Shown: piece after piece, positions 19,061 through 28,565 of the stretch | How the letters are laid out: every line of letters starts with the position of its first letter | How positions within the stretch are numbered: the stretch's first letter is position 1 | Assembly (NCBI GenBank): GCA_029261575.1 | Contig: JAJDBD010000119.1 | Coordinates: forward strand, 1 to 54,628 | Direction: 5' to 3' | From: Nitrospinaceae bacterium | GTDB taxonomy: Bacteria > Nitrospinota > Nitrospinia > Nitrospinales > JACRGP01 | DNA length: 54,628 nt | The notes under the pieces: generated by a model | The model's input: only the letters and a program-made list of their open reading frames with translations | The model's database searches: none | Told to the model about the DNA's origin: nothing | Program-made: the position numbers and the translations under genes

Positions 19061-20545
19061 ATGAGCGACCGGGAAAACGCAGAAATTTTTAAAGAGCAAC
19101 TGCGTTCCAGAAACCTGGAACTGAAAAAAATGAGCGCCGAAAAAGGGCGCTTCGAAGGAAGAATTAAAAACATCCTGAAAATAAACAAAAAGGCCAACGA
19201 CGAACTTCAGGACAAACTGGACACAGCGATAAAAACCTTAAGAGCGCATTCCTTAAAAGAGGAAGAAGAACGAAAGGCCGAAAAAAAACGCCCGCAAAAG
19301 GGAGAGCCGGAGGATTCCGACTCTTCGGCCACGAGGCCAAGATCCGGTCCCATCACCTTCGACCACCTCGACCCAAAACTAAAAGCCGATATCATAAAAT
19401 TAAAAAACCACAACCGGGATCTGGAAGCGAAAATAAAAGACGCCGCCGGGGAGAAAAATCGCCTCGCCGAGGAAAGAAAACTTCTTTTCCAGGAAATAAA
19501 AAAGCTTAAAGACCAACCCGGAGTGGTCCAGGCGCTCAAGGCAAAATTCAAGCAGAAAGACGAGGAAGTCATTCGAACCATCAAAAGCTATCAGGAAATC
19601 CTCGAAGAAAAGGAAAACATCATCGCCTCGTTTGAAACCATTTTCAGCGACAACCTGATCGCCAAAGACGACGGCAAGGAACCCAACGAAATCCTCCAGA
19701 AAATCCGCGCGGAAATTCAAAGCCTGCGGGGCGATAAAAACCGCCTGCAAAACGACCTGAAAAACCAGCGGCAAGTGTACAACAGCCAGATTGCCGACGA
19801 AGTGGTCCGGCTGGAAAGCGAATTCAAAGCCAAAATGAAAAAGCTCCGCATCTTAAAAAACAATAATCGGATCCCCGACGACTTCCTGGAGTCCGAACCC
19901 GGCGCGCCCCTTTGGATGGTGACCTTTGCCGACATGACCACCCTGCTCCTGACATTTTTTATCCTGTACTACTCCATTTCCTCGATGAACGAAAAACGCT
20001 TTAAGGAAGCCATCCTCGGAGAAAAATCCGCCAGCATCGGCCTGCTCAAATTGCTGGACGCCGCTGAAATCAAACAGACCATCGCGCAAATGTCCGGACT
20101 GCGATCCGGAAATATCATGCAGGAACTCAACGAAGCCGTGCGCTCCTCCCCGGCGGCCCGAGACGTGGAACTGGCAACGCACAATTCGAAGATCATCATG
20201 CGCCTGCCCGTGGAGACCCTGTTCAAATCCGGCGAAGCCCAGTTGCAATTATCCGCCCGACCGGCTCTGGACCAGGTGATCGAGGCGATCAGAAGCCACC
20301 CGGATTACAAAGTCAACATCCAGGGTCATACGGACAACGAGCCGATCCTGAACGGAAAATTCCCCACCAACTGGGAGTTGTCCGCCTCGCGCGCCGCGGC
20401 CGTCCTGCGATATTTTGTGGAAAAAAACGTCAAACCGGAAAGATTGACCGCCACGGGATATGCTGATATCTTCCCATTGGTCTCCAACGAGACCGCCCGC
20501 GGCAGGTCCAGAAACAGGAGAGTCGAAATTGTTTTGGAAAAATAA
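19061..20545 (+). CDS. MotB-like protein with a long cytoplasmic coiled coil
   Basis: The product is 494 residues from ATG 19061, which has GGAAG five bases upstream; a TTG at 19043 is weaker. Canonical MotB has its single membrane helix near residue 30-50. Here residues 1-280 come first, almost all charged heptad-type helix (AEERKLLFQEIKKLKD). The MotB helix follows at 284-307, LWMVTFADMTTLLLTFFILY, with the ion-binding Asp291 in FADMTTLLL. The C-terminus (about 405-494) is an OmpA-like peptidoglycan-binding domain (IQGHTDNEPI, NWELSASRAAAV, RSRNRRVEIVL). The channel function is well supported; the extension is unusual and may reach a cytoplasmic partner or regulator. Confidence 0.9.
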   Translation: MSDRENAEIFKEQLRSRNLELKKMSAEKGRFEGRIKNILKINKKANDELQDKLDTAIKTLRAHSLKEEEERKAEKKRPQKGEPEDSDSSATRPRSGPITFDHLDPKLKADIIKLKNHNRDLEAKIKDAAGEKNRLAEERKLLFQEIKKLKDQPGVVQALKAKFKQKDEEVIRTIKSYQEILEEKENIIASFETIFSDNLIAKDDGKEPNEILQKIRAEIQSLRGDKNRLQNDLKNQRQVYNSQIADEVVRLESEFKAKMKKLRILKNNNRIPDDFLESEPGAPLWMVTFADMTTLLLTFFILYYSISSMNEKRFKEAILGEKSASIGLLKLLDAAEIKQTIAQMSGLRSGNIMQELNEAVRSSPAARDVELATHNSKIIMRLPVETLFKSGEAQLQLSARPALDQVIEAIRSHPDYKVNIQGHTDNEPILNGKFPTNWELSASRAAAVLRYFVEKNVKPERLTATGYADIFPLVSNETARGRSRNRRVEIVLEK

Positions 20546-20909
20546 AACTAAACCCAAGCTTTTTAAAATTCCCGACAACCGGCGCAACTCCTTTCGGGTG
20601 GTCCCCCATCCCGACCACCCCGCCGTGATCACCTTGCTGGGGAAGAATTTCCAGGCCACGGACATCAGTTCCGGCGGAATATCGTTCCGCAACCCGGCGG
20701 CGGAGCCGGACAGCCAGTTCAAGGTCGAAATCCAATTGCCCACCTGCCGGAGCAAATTATTTACGGAACTAAAAATCCTGAAGAAGAAGGAAGACGGACT
20801 CTGCCACTGCATCTTTGTCGACCCCGACCCGGACTTTGAAGACGAGATTCACTACTACGTCCTCGAACGCCAGAAGGAAGAAATTAGAGAAGAAAAAAAG
20901 ATTGTGTAA
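20529..20909 (+). CDS. PilZ-domain c-di-GMP-binding protein
   Basis: The product is 126 residues. The start is TTG 20529 with GGAG eight bases upstream, inside the end of the motB-like gene, so the two are translationally coupled. The two PilZ signature elements are present: RNSFR (RxxxR) and DISSGGISF (D/NxSxxG). The domain fills the protein, with an acidic and basic tail (EIREEKKIV). PilZ proteins bind cyclic di-GMP, and in enteric bacteria YcgR acts on MotA as a brake. Here the stator genes and the PilZ gene are physically linked. Confidence 0.87.
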   Translation: MFWKNKTKPKLFKIPDNRRNSFRVVPHPDHPAVITLLGKNFQATDISSGGISFRNPAAEPDSQFKVEIQLPTCRSKLFTELKILKKKEDGLCHCIFVDPDPDFEDEIHYYVLERQKEEIREEKKIV

Positions 20910-20940
20910 CAAAGCCCCCCGCAAAAGCCTCATTAGAAGG

Positions 20941-20972
20941 CAAAAAAAATACCGCCGATTAAACCGGCGGTA
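20941..20972 (-). terminator. Terminator downstream of the gene at 21100-21879
   Basis: TACCGCCG and CGGCGGTA form a perfect 8-bp stem. On the minus strand it is followed by eight T, so it ends the minus-strand gene; on the plus strand there is no T run. It lies just after the PilZ gene and could weakly serve that side too. Confidence 0.75.
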
Positions 20973-21099
20973 CAAATTAATACCTAAGTGGAAAACTCCT
21001 CCAACCAACTTGAACTATGCCCAATTCAGCCTACCCACGCTCAACCGGGGCCCCTGTCAGGCGAATACCGTCACTGTACAATTAATGCAAATGCCACGG

Positions 21100-21879
21100 T
21101 TAATTCCTTCCAAAACCTTTTAAATGATCGTCAGGTGGCAGAAAAACTTTTTTGGAATCCTGAACATTCATTTTATAAATAACTTTTCTTTTATTTTTAG
21201 GCAAAGTTTCGTCACAAATTTTGTTAAAAACGCTTTCCATTTTCTTTATGAAAAACAATGCATCGTCATTATCCAGAACTAAGGTTTCGGTTAAGCTCAA
21301 TATCAAGCTTATGTCTTGAAGTTTCGCTTGAGGAAAATTTTTAGAAAATATTTTCACAATTTCATTATATTTTTTATTCGTCTCACTAAATTGGTGTACG
21401 TGGTTATTAACCCCGTAACCGAACCGAATAAGATCAGGGTGTTTTCCCGCGATTCCAGCTAGTTTCTCTAGATCTGGAAGAATTAAGAAAATGGGCTCGG
21501 GATTCATTTTTGCTAAGCCAATCATATCCAGGTTAATAATTGTATTTGGGTCGAGCGGTTCTCCAGTTTCTATAAATTTTTTAATTTCAGGAATTGCTCC
21601 AATGCTACTTGCAGCTTTTTCCAGGGGTAACGCAATTTGTTTTTTAAAATTGATTAAGGTTTCTAAATTAGACGCAAGGCTTATCATACTGAAATTTATT
21701 AATTGAATTTTTCTTTCCAAAATTTTCTTTGCTTCATTATATCTTTGAAACCGAAAGGCTGCCCAAGCGCCCACAAACGCTGCAATCAGCGTTTGAATAA
21801 AACGAGAACCAAAAAATTCTTGAAAAACTCCCGACTCAACTAAGCCACAAAAAATTTCATTTACGGTTTCCAAAGCCAT
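21100..21879 (-). CDS. Single-helix membrane protein, function unknown
   Basis: The product is 259 residues. One membrane helix near the N-terminus (about residues 27-43, FIQTLIAAFVGAWAAF) is followed by an amphipathic stretch RFQRYNEAKKILERKIQ and a long helical soluble domain. AGGAAA precedes the ATG. I do not recognise the family. Membrane proteins with a short N-terminal helix and a helical cytoplasmic domain are frequent among accessory genes. The gene is clearly AT-richer than the flanking motility and TPR genes and has its own terminator, which suggests a transferred single-gene cassette. Confidence 0.65.
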   Translation of the reverse strand: MALETVNEIFCGLVESGVFQEFFGSRFIQTLIAAFVGAWAAFRFQRYNEAKKILERKIQLINFSMISLASNLETLINFKKQIALPLEKAASSIGAIPEIKKFIETGEPLDPNTIINLDMIGLAKMNPEPIFLILPDLEKLAGIAGKHPDLIRFGYGVNNHVHQFSETNKKYNEIVKIFSKNFPQAKLQDISLILSLTETLVLDNDDALFFIKKMESVFNKICDETLPKNKRKVIYKMNVQDSKKVFLPPDDHLKGFGRN

Positions 21880-22119
21880 CAGGTTTCCTGTTTAAAATTG
21901 AGCAAACTTGCTTTATCTTAAGACCCTTTAGAACAAGACAGAAATTAAACTTTCAACATTAAGGCCTTGCACCGGCGATTATAGCAGATGGGGAAATGCG
22001 GTCCAACCGGAACGGTTTTCGATAATGAAATCCCGGCGCATCTGGTGTAACTTGGTTTCATAATCGCAGGGCGCCCTGCCCGGCCTGGCGCTATCCAGTT
22101 TCCTTCTGCCATACCCGCA

Positions 22120-23784
22120 ATGAAACTACCCCAATGGTCCCCGCTTAGAATCGCCTGCCTGATTTTTTTCGCTGCGTTCTCCGCGTTCGTCCCCGTTTTG
22201 GGATTTGATTTCGTCAGTTACGACGACCCGATTTATGTAGACAACGTTTATGTTCGGCAGGGACTGACCGCGAAAGGGGTCGCCTGGGCCTTTACCGCCA
22301 CCCATCAGAATTTTTCGCAGACGCTTCCCTGGCTGTCTCTCATGCTGGACTGGAATCTCTATGGCCGCAACCCGGCAGGATTCCATTTCACGTCCCTGTT
22401 CCTGCACAGCCTGAATTCCGCCCTGTTGTTCGCGGTGGCGCTGGCGTTTACGGGGCGGAGGGGTCCCAGCGCCCTGCTTGCGGCGCTGTTCGCGTTTCAT
22501 CCTTTGCATGTAGAATCCGTCGCCTGGGTGTCCGACCGCAAGGACCTGTTGGCAACGTTCTTCGCCTTTTTGATGCTGGGAGCTTACCACCGTTATATAA
22601 AAACGGGACAGCGGCGGTGGATGGCAGGGACGACGTTGGCCCTGTTTTTATCTCTTCTCTCCAAGCCAGTGATGGTTATACTTCCCTTTCTATTGTTGCT
22701 CCTGGATTTCTGGCCGTTGAATCGTCTGGGCCGGGCTTTCCCTACGGCTGAAAATTCGCCCGCCCATATTTCGGGGCTGGCGCTGGAAAAAGCGCCGCTG
22801 TGGGTATTAACCGGCGTATTTTCCTGGGTGGCTTATGCTGGCCATGCCGACTATCTGGCCTCCCGGGAATCCTTTCCCCTGGCGGCGCGTCTGGCCAACG
22901 CCCTGGTCAATTATGCGATCTATGTTTATCAATTCGTGTGGCCGCACGGTCTTTCCGTCCATTATCCATTGACCCTGACGCTTCATCCCGTTGGGAACGT
23001 CGTCGGCGCCGGCGCTCTGTTGCTGGCGATCACCGTCGCGGGATTCGTTGTCAGGAAGAAAACGCCTTTCGTGTTGACCGGATGGCTCTGGTTTCTCGGA
23101 ACGTTATTCCCGCTGATCGGCCTGATCAAGGCGGGAGATATAGACCGGGCGGACCGCTACATGTATTTCCCCCTGATCGGCCTGGCGCTGATAGTTGCAT
23201 GGGGACTGCCTGAGCTGTTGAAAATCGTACGCGCTCCTTCCTGGACTCTGGCGGCGGTGACCGGCGTACTGGTGGCCGCTTGTATTGGCGGATCCCTAAA
23301 ACAGCTTCCAGTGTGGGAGAACAGCGCTACTCTGTTTAAAAACGCCGTGAACGTCACGCCGCAAAATCCTCTGGCGCACAACGGACTCGGAGCGGCGCTG
23401 TACGAGGCCGGGGAAACGGAAAAAAGCCTGAGGCATTTCCAAAAAACGATTCAACTCGATTCCGGCTATTTTTATGCCTGGCACAACCTGGGGAATGCCT
23501 ACACGGATCTCCAACGCTACCCGGAAGCAATCCGTTCGCTCCAATCGGCTCTGAAAATCAACCCTAATCATGTGGTCGTTCATTTCAAGTTAGGCAAGCT
23601 GTACGATCAAGTGGGAGAGGGGAAGAAAGCCATTGAGCACACGCGGCTGGCGGAGTTTTTTCTGATAAAAAATTATGGACCGGATTTTGTTAAAACGCGG
23701 GAGGCGCAAACTCGGCTCAAAAACTATTACGAAAAATATAAACTTAATCCCAAACAGTTCCCGACTATCGTAGAGTTGCGTTGA
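22120..23784 (+). CDS. TMTC-like polytopic membrane protein with TPR tail
   Basis: The product is 554 residues. About ten membrane helices fill residues 8-390. The first periplasmic loop starts with FVSYDDPIYVDN, like the Asp-rich loop of GT-C glycosyltransferases. HPLHVESVAWVSDRKDLLAT is the strongly conserved motif of this family of bacterial proteins related to animal TMTC proteins. Three tetratricopeptide repeats follow (about 395-500), such as AHNGLGAALYEAGETEKSL and AWHNLGNAYTDLQRYPEAI. Animal TMTCs are O-mannosyltransferases; the bacterial role is unproven. A second member lies at 44045-45769. No clear ribosome site is seen. Confidence 0.85.
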   Translation: MKLPQWSPLRIACLIFFAAFSAFVPVLGFDFVSYDDPIYVDNVYVRQGLTAKGVAWAFTATHQNFSQTLPWLSLMLDWNLYGRNPAGFHFTSLFLHSLNSALLFAVALAFTGRRGPSALLAALFAFHPLHVESVAWVSDRKDLLATFFAFLMLGAYHRYIKTGQRRWMAGTTLALFLSLLSKPVMVILPFLLLLLDFWPLNRLGRAFPTAENSPAHISGLALEKAPLWVLTGVFSWVAYAGHADYLASRESFPLAARLANALVNYAIYVYQFVWPHGLSVHYPLTLTLHPVGNVVGAGALLLAITVAGFVVRKKTPFVLTGWLWFLGTLFPLIGLIKAGDIDRADRYMYFPLIGLALIVAWGLPELLKIVRAPSWTLAAVTGVLVAACIGGSLKQLPVWENSATLFKNAVNVTPQNPLAHNGLGAALYEAGETEKSLRHFQKTIQLDSGYFYAWHNLGNAYTDLQRYPEAIRSLQSALKINPNHVVVHFKLGKLYDQVGEGKKAIEHTRLAEFFLIKNYGPDFVKTREAQTRLKNYYEKYKLNPKQFPTIVELR

Positions 23785-23818
23785 TTGGCTTGTGCTGCTT
23801 TTTCAGTCCCGCCCAAAT

Positions 23819-25024
23819 CTACTTCTCGTATTCCTCCTCGCCCAGGTCTTCTTCCTCGATCTCTTCTTCCAACTCCTCGACGTCTTCGAATTCTTCTTCC
23901 TCTTCCTCTTCCTCTTCTTCCTCCTCCTCGAATCCGAGTTCGGGGTATTCCAATTTTTCCATATACTCGGATTCCCGCAAGGAGTCCAGCCCCTCTTCGT
24001 CGTAATCGTTGCCGTCCATAAACAACTTGATCAAATTCGCCATGTGCTCCGACTCCGCTATCGCGGCCAGTCCATCGTTCCCTATCCCGCAATATTCCAG
24101 TTCAAGAATTTCCAGATTAGCGAAGGTTTTCGAAGCGGCGATGACCTTCACGCCCTCGTCGCCGATCTTGTTCCGGTCCAGGGAAAGCAGGGTCAACTCC
24201 TTCAGATATTCCGACTGGGCCAGCCACTCGACCCCCGCCGCCGTCAGGTTGTTCAGCCCCAGGTACAACTCCTTGATCCCTTGCAGAGCTTCGGTTTCGG
24301 CCAACACTTTTATTTCCAGGTCGCCCAGGTTGTTATCGCTAAGATCCAGCGTTTTAATGCCGTCTTCGGTCTCGACCACTTTATGGCGGATTTTGGCTTT
24401 AACGAGAAATATTGAAAGAGCCTGATAACCTTTTTCGGAAATTTTATTAGAGCTCAGGGAAATAAATTGCAGGTTTGGAAATTTATCGGATTGCACCAGG
24501 GCGTCCACGCCTTCGTCCGTGATTCCGTTGTTCTTCAGATCCATGATTTCGAGGTTTTGAAAGCTGTTGGAGGCGGCCAGGGCTTTTAAGCCTTCATCGC
24601 CAATCTTGTTATCGGAGAGCACGAGCCGTTGGATGTTGCAAAGGTGGGTTCCGTCGGCCAGACTCTTGGCGCCTTGGGGTCCGATCTCGTTCCAGGCGAG
24701 GCGCAGGACTTTTATGTTTCCCAGCGTGGCCGATTGCGCCAGCCATTTCATCCCTTCGTCGCCGAGTTTATTTTTGTACATCTTCAGGCTTTCCAGGTTT
24801 CCCAGCCACGGCGATTCGCCCAGCGCTTTTCCGGATTCGGGACCCAGCTTGTTGTTGCTCAGGGTCAGGCGGCGCAATTCTTTTACGGCTTTCGATTTGG
24901 CCAGAGATATTACGCCCGCGTCGCCCAGTTTGGTGAAATTGAAATCCAGGGCATGAAAGTCCCGGCTGAGCTTGAATCCGTTGCGGATGATTCCTTCGAT
25001 GTTGTAAAACTTTTTAGAAAGCAT
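23819..25024 (-). CDS. Leucine-rich-repeat (RNI-type) protein with acidic tail
   Basis: The product is 401 residues. About eleven leucine-rich repeats of the ribonuclease-inhibitor type run from residue 25 to 340, each like LxxLxLSxNxIGDEGxKALA (for example IQRLVLSDNKIGDEGLKALA). The last 50 residues are almost all Glu and Asp, with a run of twelve Glu. No signal peptide is visible, so it is probably cytoplasmic. Such repeats bind proteins; the partner is unknown. Bacterial LRR proteins can be effectors, but nothing here shows secretion. It converges on the TMTC-like gene. Confidence 0.9.
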   Translation of the reverse strand: MLSKKFYNIEGIIRNGFKLSRDFHALDFNFTKLGDAGVISLAKSKAVKELRRLTLSNNKLGPESGKALGESPWLGNLESLKMYKNKLGDEGMKWLAQSATLGNIKVLRLAWNEIGPQGAKSLADGTHLCNIQRLVLSDNKIGDEGLKALAASNSFQNLEIMDLKNNGITDEGVDALVQSDKFPNLQFISLSSNKISEKGYQALSIFLVKAKIRHKVVETEDGIKTLDLSDNNLGDLEIKVLAETEALQGIKELYLGLNNLTAAGVEWLAQSEYLKELTLLSLDRNKIGDEGVKVIAASKTFANLEILELEYCGIGNDGLAAIAESEHMANLIKLFMDGNDYDEEGLDSLRESEYMEKLEYPELGFEEEEEEEEEEEEEFEDVEELEEEIEEEDLGEEEYEK

Positions 25025-25081
25025 TGGCGTCTCAAATTAAATTTTAAATGGGACTTCTAATAATTGGACATTTTCGTTTTC

Positions 25082-25212
25082 GGCGCCTCGCCGACCAGCG
25101 TGCCGCTGGACCCAGTAGGCTTAGCTTAACGGTGAGCGCTACAAGCTACATTGAGTTTGCAAACCAAATATTGCCACCGGGCGCTTGCCCGGCATAAGGG
25201 CCGCTCACGGCC
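25082..25212. repeat. Composite REP-like repeat block
   Basis: The block starts with GGCGCCTCGCCGA, holds CCAGCGTGCCGCTGGACCCA (25095-25114), and a 39-base unit at 25129-25167 related to those at 39287 and 39359. It ends with the palindrome CCGGGCGCTTGCCCGG and a GGCCGTGAGC-type arm. It fills most of the 246-base gap between the LRR gene and the hydrolase gene. Confidence 0.7.
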
Positions 25213-25270
25213 ATGATTGATTTTTAGAGGCTCCCACAAATTAATCCCACGGGCCTTGCGTTGCAAAGAT

Positions 25271-26035
25271 TCAGGTCGGTGGAAACAGTCTATAAAAAAA
25301 ATTGTTGAGGATGGGGAAATACTCCAGCGAGGCCATGATATCGTTGTGCCCCACGCCCGGCAAAATTTTCAGCGTTTTATCTTCGGACCCCGCCTCGCGA
25401 TGGTTCAATTCAGCCTCCGCCGGGTAGATCAATGTGTCCTGTGCGCCGTGCATTATAAGCAAGGGACGGGACAGGCGGGAGATTTTTTTGCTGTTGTTGA
25501 AGGTCCGGTCCTCTTCGGGAGTGGTGGAGTCGATTTTCAATCCGCGGCGCTGGACCAGGGGGACGGGGTCGGCGTAACCGCTTTCGATCACGCAGGCGGA
25601 AATTTTAGAATTACCGGCGCACAATTCTATGGCCGAGGCGCTTCCCAGGGACCGGCCCATCACCACGGTATTTTCCAGCAATTTGCCCCGGCCTTTTAAA
25701 TAATCATAAATTTTATGAGCGTCGCCCATAACGTCGCGCAGGGTGGGAACGCCCCCGCTTTTGCCATATCCCCGGTAATCCGCCACCGTTAACTCGCAGC
25801 CCAATTGGGAAAACATGGGGGCGAGATCGTCGTAATCGGAGACAATTTCTCCGTTGCCATGAAAATACAGGAGGCTGAATCGGGCGTTGGGATTGGGACT
25901 CCTTCTGGCATGCACGTCGATGGAATCTTCGACGGGAATATAAATTTCGTCTGTATCCGGCGGCGCGGAGAGGCGGTCGGGCCGCGGGTAGAACAAATTT
26001 TGATTGAATGCCGGCGAATCGAAAATGGAATTCAT
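25271..26035 (-). CDS. Alpha/beta hydrolase
   Basis: The product is 254 residues, a typical size for the fold. FLYFHGN-type sequence (LLYFHGNGEIVSDYDDL) is the oxyanion strand. The nucleophile elbow is GRSLGS (Ser about 130), the acid is in MHGAQDTLIYPAEA, and the catalytic His is in GVGHNDI. It resembles the group of hydrolases annotated as BAAT/acyl-CoA thioester or ABHD13-like. The substrate is not known. There is no signal peptide. It is divergent from aconitase across an AT-rich 243-base gap. Confidence 0.85.
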   Translation of the reverse strand: MNSIFDSPAFNQNLFYPRPDRLSAPPDTDEIYIPVEDSIDVHARRSPNPNARFSLLYFHGNGEIVSDYDDLAPMFSQLGCELTVADYRGYGKSGGVPTLRDVMGDAHKIYDYLKGRGKLLENTVVMGRSLGSASAIELCAGNSKISACVIESGYADPVPLVQRRGLKIDSTTPEEDRTFNNSKKISRLSRPLLIMHGAQDTLIYPAEAELNHREAGSEDKTLKILPGVGHNDIMASLEYFPILNNFFYRLFPPT

Positions 26036-26278
26036 AGCTAGATTTTAAATTAGGGTTTTATATATAACCAATTGAAATTAAAAGAATATTTTTATATTAA
26101 AAATATAAACCGCTCTCTTCAAAAAGCGTTGAAATTTACCGGGAATAATGTAGAATTGCTTTTCCTTGGAAATTTCCGGAATCAATTTTTAAATTTTGGC
26201 TTCTAACCTTAAAATCAAAATTCACGCTTAATAAAAGTTTTTTTAATATATCACCTTTTTAAATTGGGAGTTAAGTCA

Positions 26279-28537
26279 ATGTTATTAGATGCAGGTCCTA
26301 TCGAAAAATTATATCAATCAATGGAAAAAACCCTCGACAACGCCAGAAAAAATCTGGGCCGGGGTTTAACGATAGTTGAAAAGATATTATACAGCCACAT
26401 GGACGCCGTTGATTATTCCAAACTGGAACGCGGACCCAGCGACATTTTTTTGAATCCGGATCGCGTTGCCATGCAGGACGCGACGGCCCAAATGGCCATC
26501 CTGCAATTCATGTCCGCGAAAATGCCCGAAGTTGCCGCGCCCACAACCGTCCATTGCGATCATCTCATTCAGGCCCATACGGGATCGGCCAAGGACCTTG
26601 AAGACGCCATTAACACCAACAAAGAAGTTTACGATTTCCTGCGCTCCGCGGCGATGAAATACGGCATGGGTTTCTGGAAACCCGGTTCGGGGATCATCCA
26701 TCAAGTGGTTTACGAAAATTACGCGGCCCCCGGAACCATGATGATCGGCACCGATTCGCACACTCCCAACGCGGGCGGCTTGGGCACCATAGCCATCGGC
26801 GTTGGCGGGGCGGACGCGGTAGACGTTATGACGGGTCAGGCTTTCATGACCAAAATGCCCAAACTTCTGGGAATCAAACTCACCGGTAAACTGAGCGGCT
26901 GGACGGCGTCCAAGGATATCATCCTCAAAGTCGCCATGATGCTGACCGCCAAGGGCGGCACCGGAAAGATCGTGGAATATTTTGGCGACGGCGCGGAATC
27001 CCTGAGCGCCACGGGTAAAGGCACGGTGACCAACATGGGCGCCGAACTGGGAGCCACCACCTCCATATTCGGTTACGATGAAAACATGGATCCCTACCTG
27101 CGGCAAACGGATCGCGGTCCCATCGCCGATCTCTGTAAAAAGTACGCCGAGCATTTGCGTTCCGATCCCGAGGTCGCCAACGATCCGGAAAAATATTACG
27201 ACGAATATTATGAAATCGATTTGAACACGCTGGAGCCGCATATTGTCGGTCCCCACACTCCGGACCTGGGCCGCACGGTATCTGAAATGAGCGCGGACGC
27301 GGACAAGAACGGTTATCCGGAGAACCTCACCGCCGCTCTGATCGGTTCCTGCACCAACTCCAGCTACGAGGATTTGACCCGCGCCGCAAGCCTGGCCCGC
27401 CAGGCCAAAAGCGCCGGACTCAAAGTCAAATCGCAATTTTTGGTCACTCCCGGTTCCGAAAGGGTTTTTGAAACCATCAAGCGCGACGGCATCTTGCAGG
27501 ATTTCGAAGACGTTGGCGCGGTGGTTTTGGCCAACGCCTGCGGCCCCTGTATCGGCCAATGGAAGCGCGACGACGTCAAGAAAGGCGACAAAAACAGCAT
27601 CATCTCCTCGTACAACCGCAACTTTGCCAAACGCAACGACGGCAACCCTGAGACGCTGTCTTTCATCAGCAGTCCGGAGGTCGTCGTGGCCATGGCCTTT
27701 GGCGGATCGCTAAAATTCAATCCGCTCAAGGACGCTCTTAAGGACAGTTCCGGAAACGATTTTAAGTTTGCACCGCCCCAGGGAGAGGTATTTCCGAAAA
27801 ACGGATTCACCTCTAAAGACAGCGGTTACGAAACGCCCACCATGTCAGGCGAAGTGGTGGTCGATCCCAAAAGCGAACGGCTTGCAATCCTGGATCCGTT
27901 TCCCAAACAGGACCCTGTCGCCGACTATAAGGACATGAGGATATTGTTCAAGGCAAATGGGAAATGCACCACCGATCATATTTCCCAGGCGGGTCCCTGG
28001 TTGAAGTTCCGCGGGCATCTGGACAACATCAGCAACAATATGTTCCTGGGAGCCAACAACACGTTTAATGAAAACGTCGGACAGGGCAACAATCTGGACA
28101 CCGGCGCCAAAAACGAGGAGTTGAACAAAATCGCCCGGCACTATAAAGAAAAAAATATTGGCTGGGTGGCGATTGGCGACGAAAATATCGGCGAGGGTTC
28201 CAGCCGGGAACACGCCGCCATGGAACCTCGGCATATGGGAGGGAGGGCTATTGTTTCCAAATCCTACGCCCGAATCTTTGAGGCCAATTTGAAGAAGCAG
28301 GGTCTATTGCCCTTCACCTTTGCCAACAAGGATGATTATGAAAAGGTTCAGGAAAAGGACCTCGCGACGATCGAGAGTCTCGACAAACTGGCTCCAGGCA
28401 AACAGGTTACGATGAAATTAAAACACGAGGATGGAAGCGAAGAAAGTATCGCGTTAGACCATACTCTGAACGACGAACAAATCGAATGGTTCAAATCCGG
28501 CTCCGCGTTGAATTATGTGGGCGGGAAAAAATCCTGA
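26279..28537 (+). CDS. acn: Aconitate hydratase
   Basis: The product is 752 residues from ATG 26279, with GGGAG eight bases upstream; the frame is open a little further back without support. It interconverts citrate and isocitrate through a [4Fe-4S] cluster in the TCA or reductive TCA cycle. Cluster cysteines are in IGSCTNSSYEDL (about Cys353) and NACGPCIGQW (two Cys). IGTDSHTPNAGGLG and the swivel-domain GEGSSREHAA, with its catalytic SRE, are present. Length and motif spacing fit the mitochondrial-type enzyme rather than AcnB. A strong terminator follows, so it is monocistronic. Confidence 0.96.
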   Translation: MLLDAGPIEKLYQSMEKTLDNARKNLGRGLTIVEKILYSHMDAVDYSKLERGPSDIFLNPDRVAMQDATAQMAILQFMSAKMPEVAAPTTVHCDHLIQAHTGSAKDLEDAINTNKEVYDFLRSAAMKYGMGFWKPGSGIIHQVVYENYAAPGTMMIGTDSHTPNAGGLGTIAIGVGGADAVDVMTGQAFMTKMPKLLGIKLTGKLSGWTASKDIILKVAMMLTAKGGTGKIVEYFGDGAESLSATGKGTVTNMGAELGATTSIFGYDENMDPYLRQTDRGPIADLCKKYAEHLRSDPEVANDPEKYYDEYYEIDLNTLEPHIVGPHTPDLGRTVSEMSADADKNGYPENLTAALIGSCTNSSYEDLTRAASLARQAKSAGLKVKSQFLVTPGSERVFETIKRDGILQDFEDVGAVVLANACGPCIGQWKRDDVKKGDKNSIISSYNRNFAKRNDGNPETLSFISSPEVVVAMAFGGSLKFNPLKDALKDSSGNDFKFAPPQGEVFPKNGFTSKDSGYETPTMSGEVVVDPKSERLAILDPFPKQDPVADYKDMRILFKANGKCTTDHISQAGPWLKFRGHLDNISNNMFLGANNTFNENVGQGNNLDTGAKNEELNKIARHYKEKNIGWVAIGDENIGEGSSREHAAMEPRHMGGRAIVSKSYARIFEANLKKQGLLPFTFANKDDYEKVQEKDLATIESLDKLAPGKQVTMKLKHEDGSEESIALDHTLNDEQIEWFKSGSALNYVGGKKS

Positions 28538-28565
28538 CGATTCTTCGTTTCTAACCGCGTAAATG

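Noticed and set aside
20988-21182. Short plus-strand frame after the PilZ gene
   Set aside because: It overlaps the end of the minus-strand membrane gene and has no ribosome site or motif.
23781-24425. Plus-strand open frames rich in Ser, Leu and Phe opposite the LRR gene
   Set aside because: They are antisense shadows of the Glu/Asp run and the regular repeats; the minus-strand frame has clear LRR sequence.
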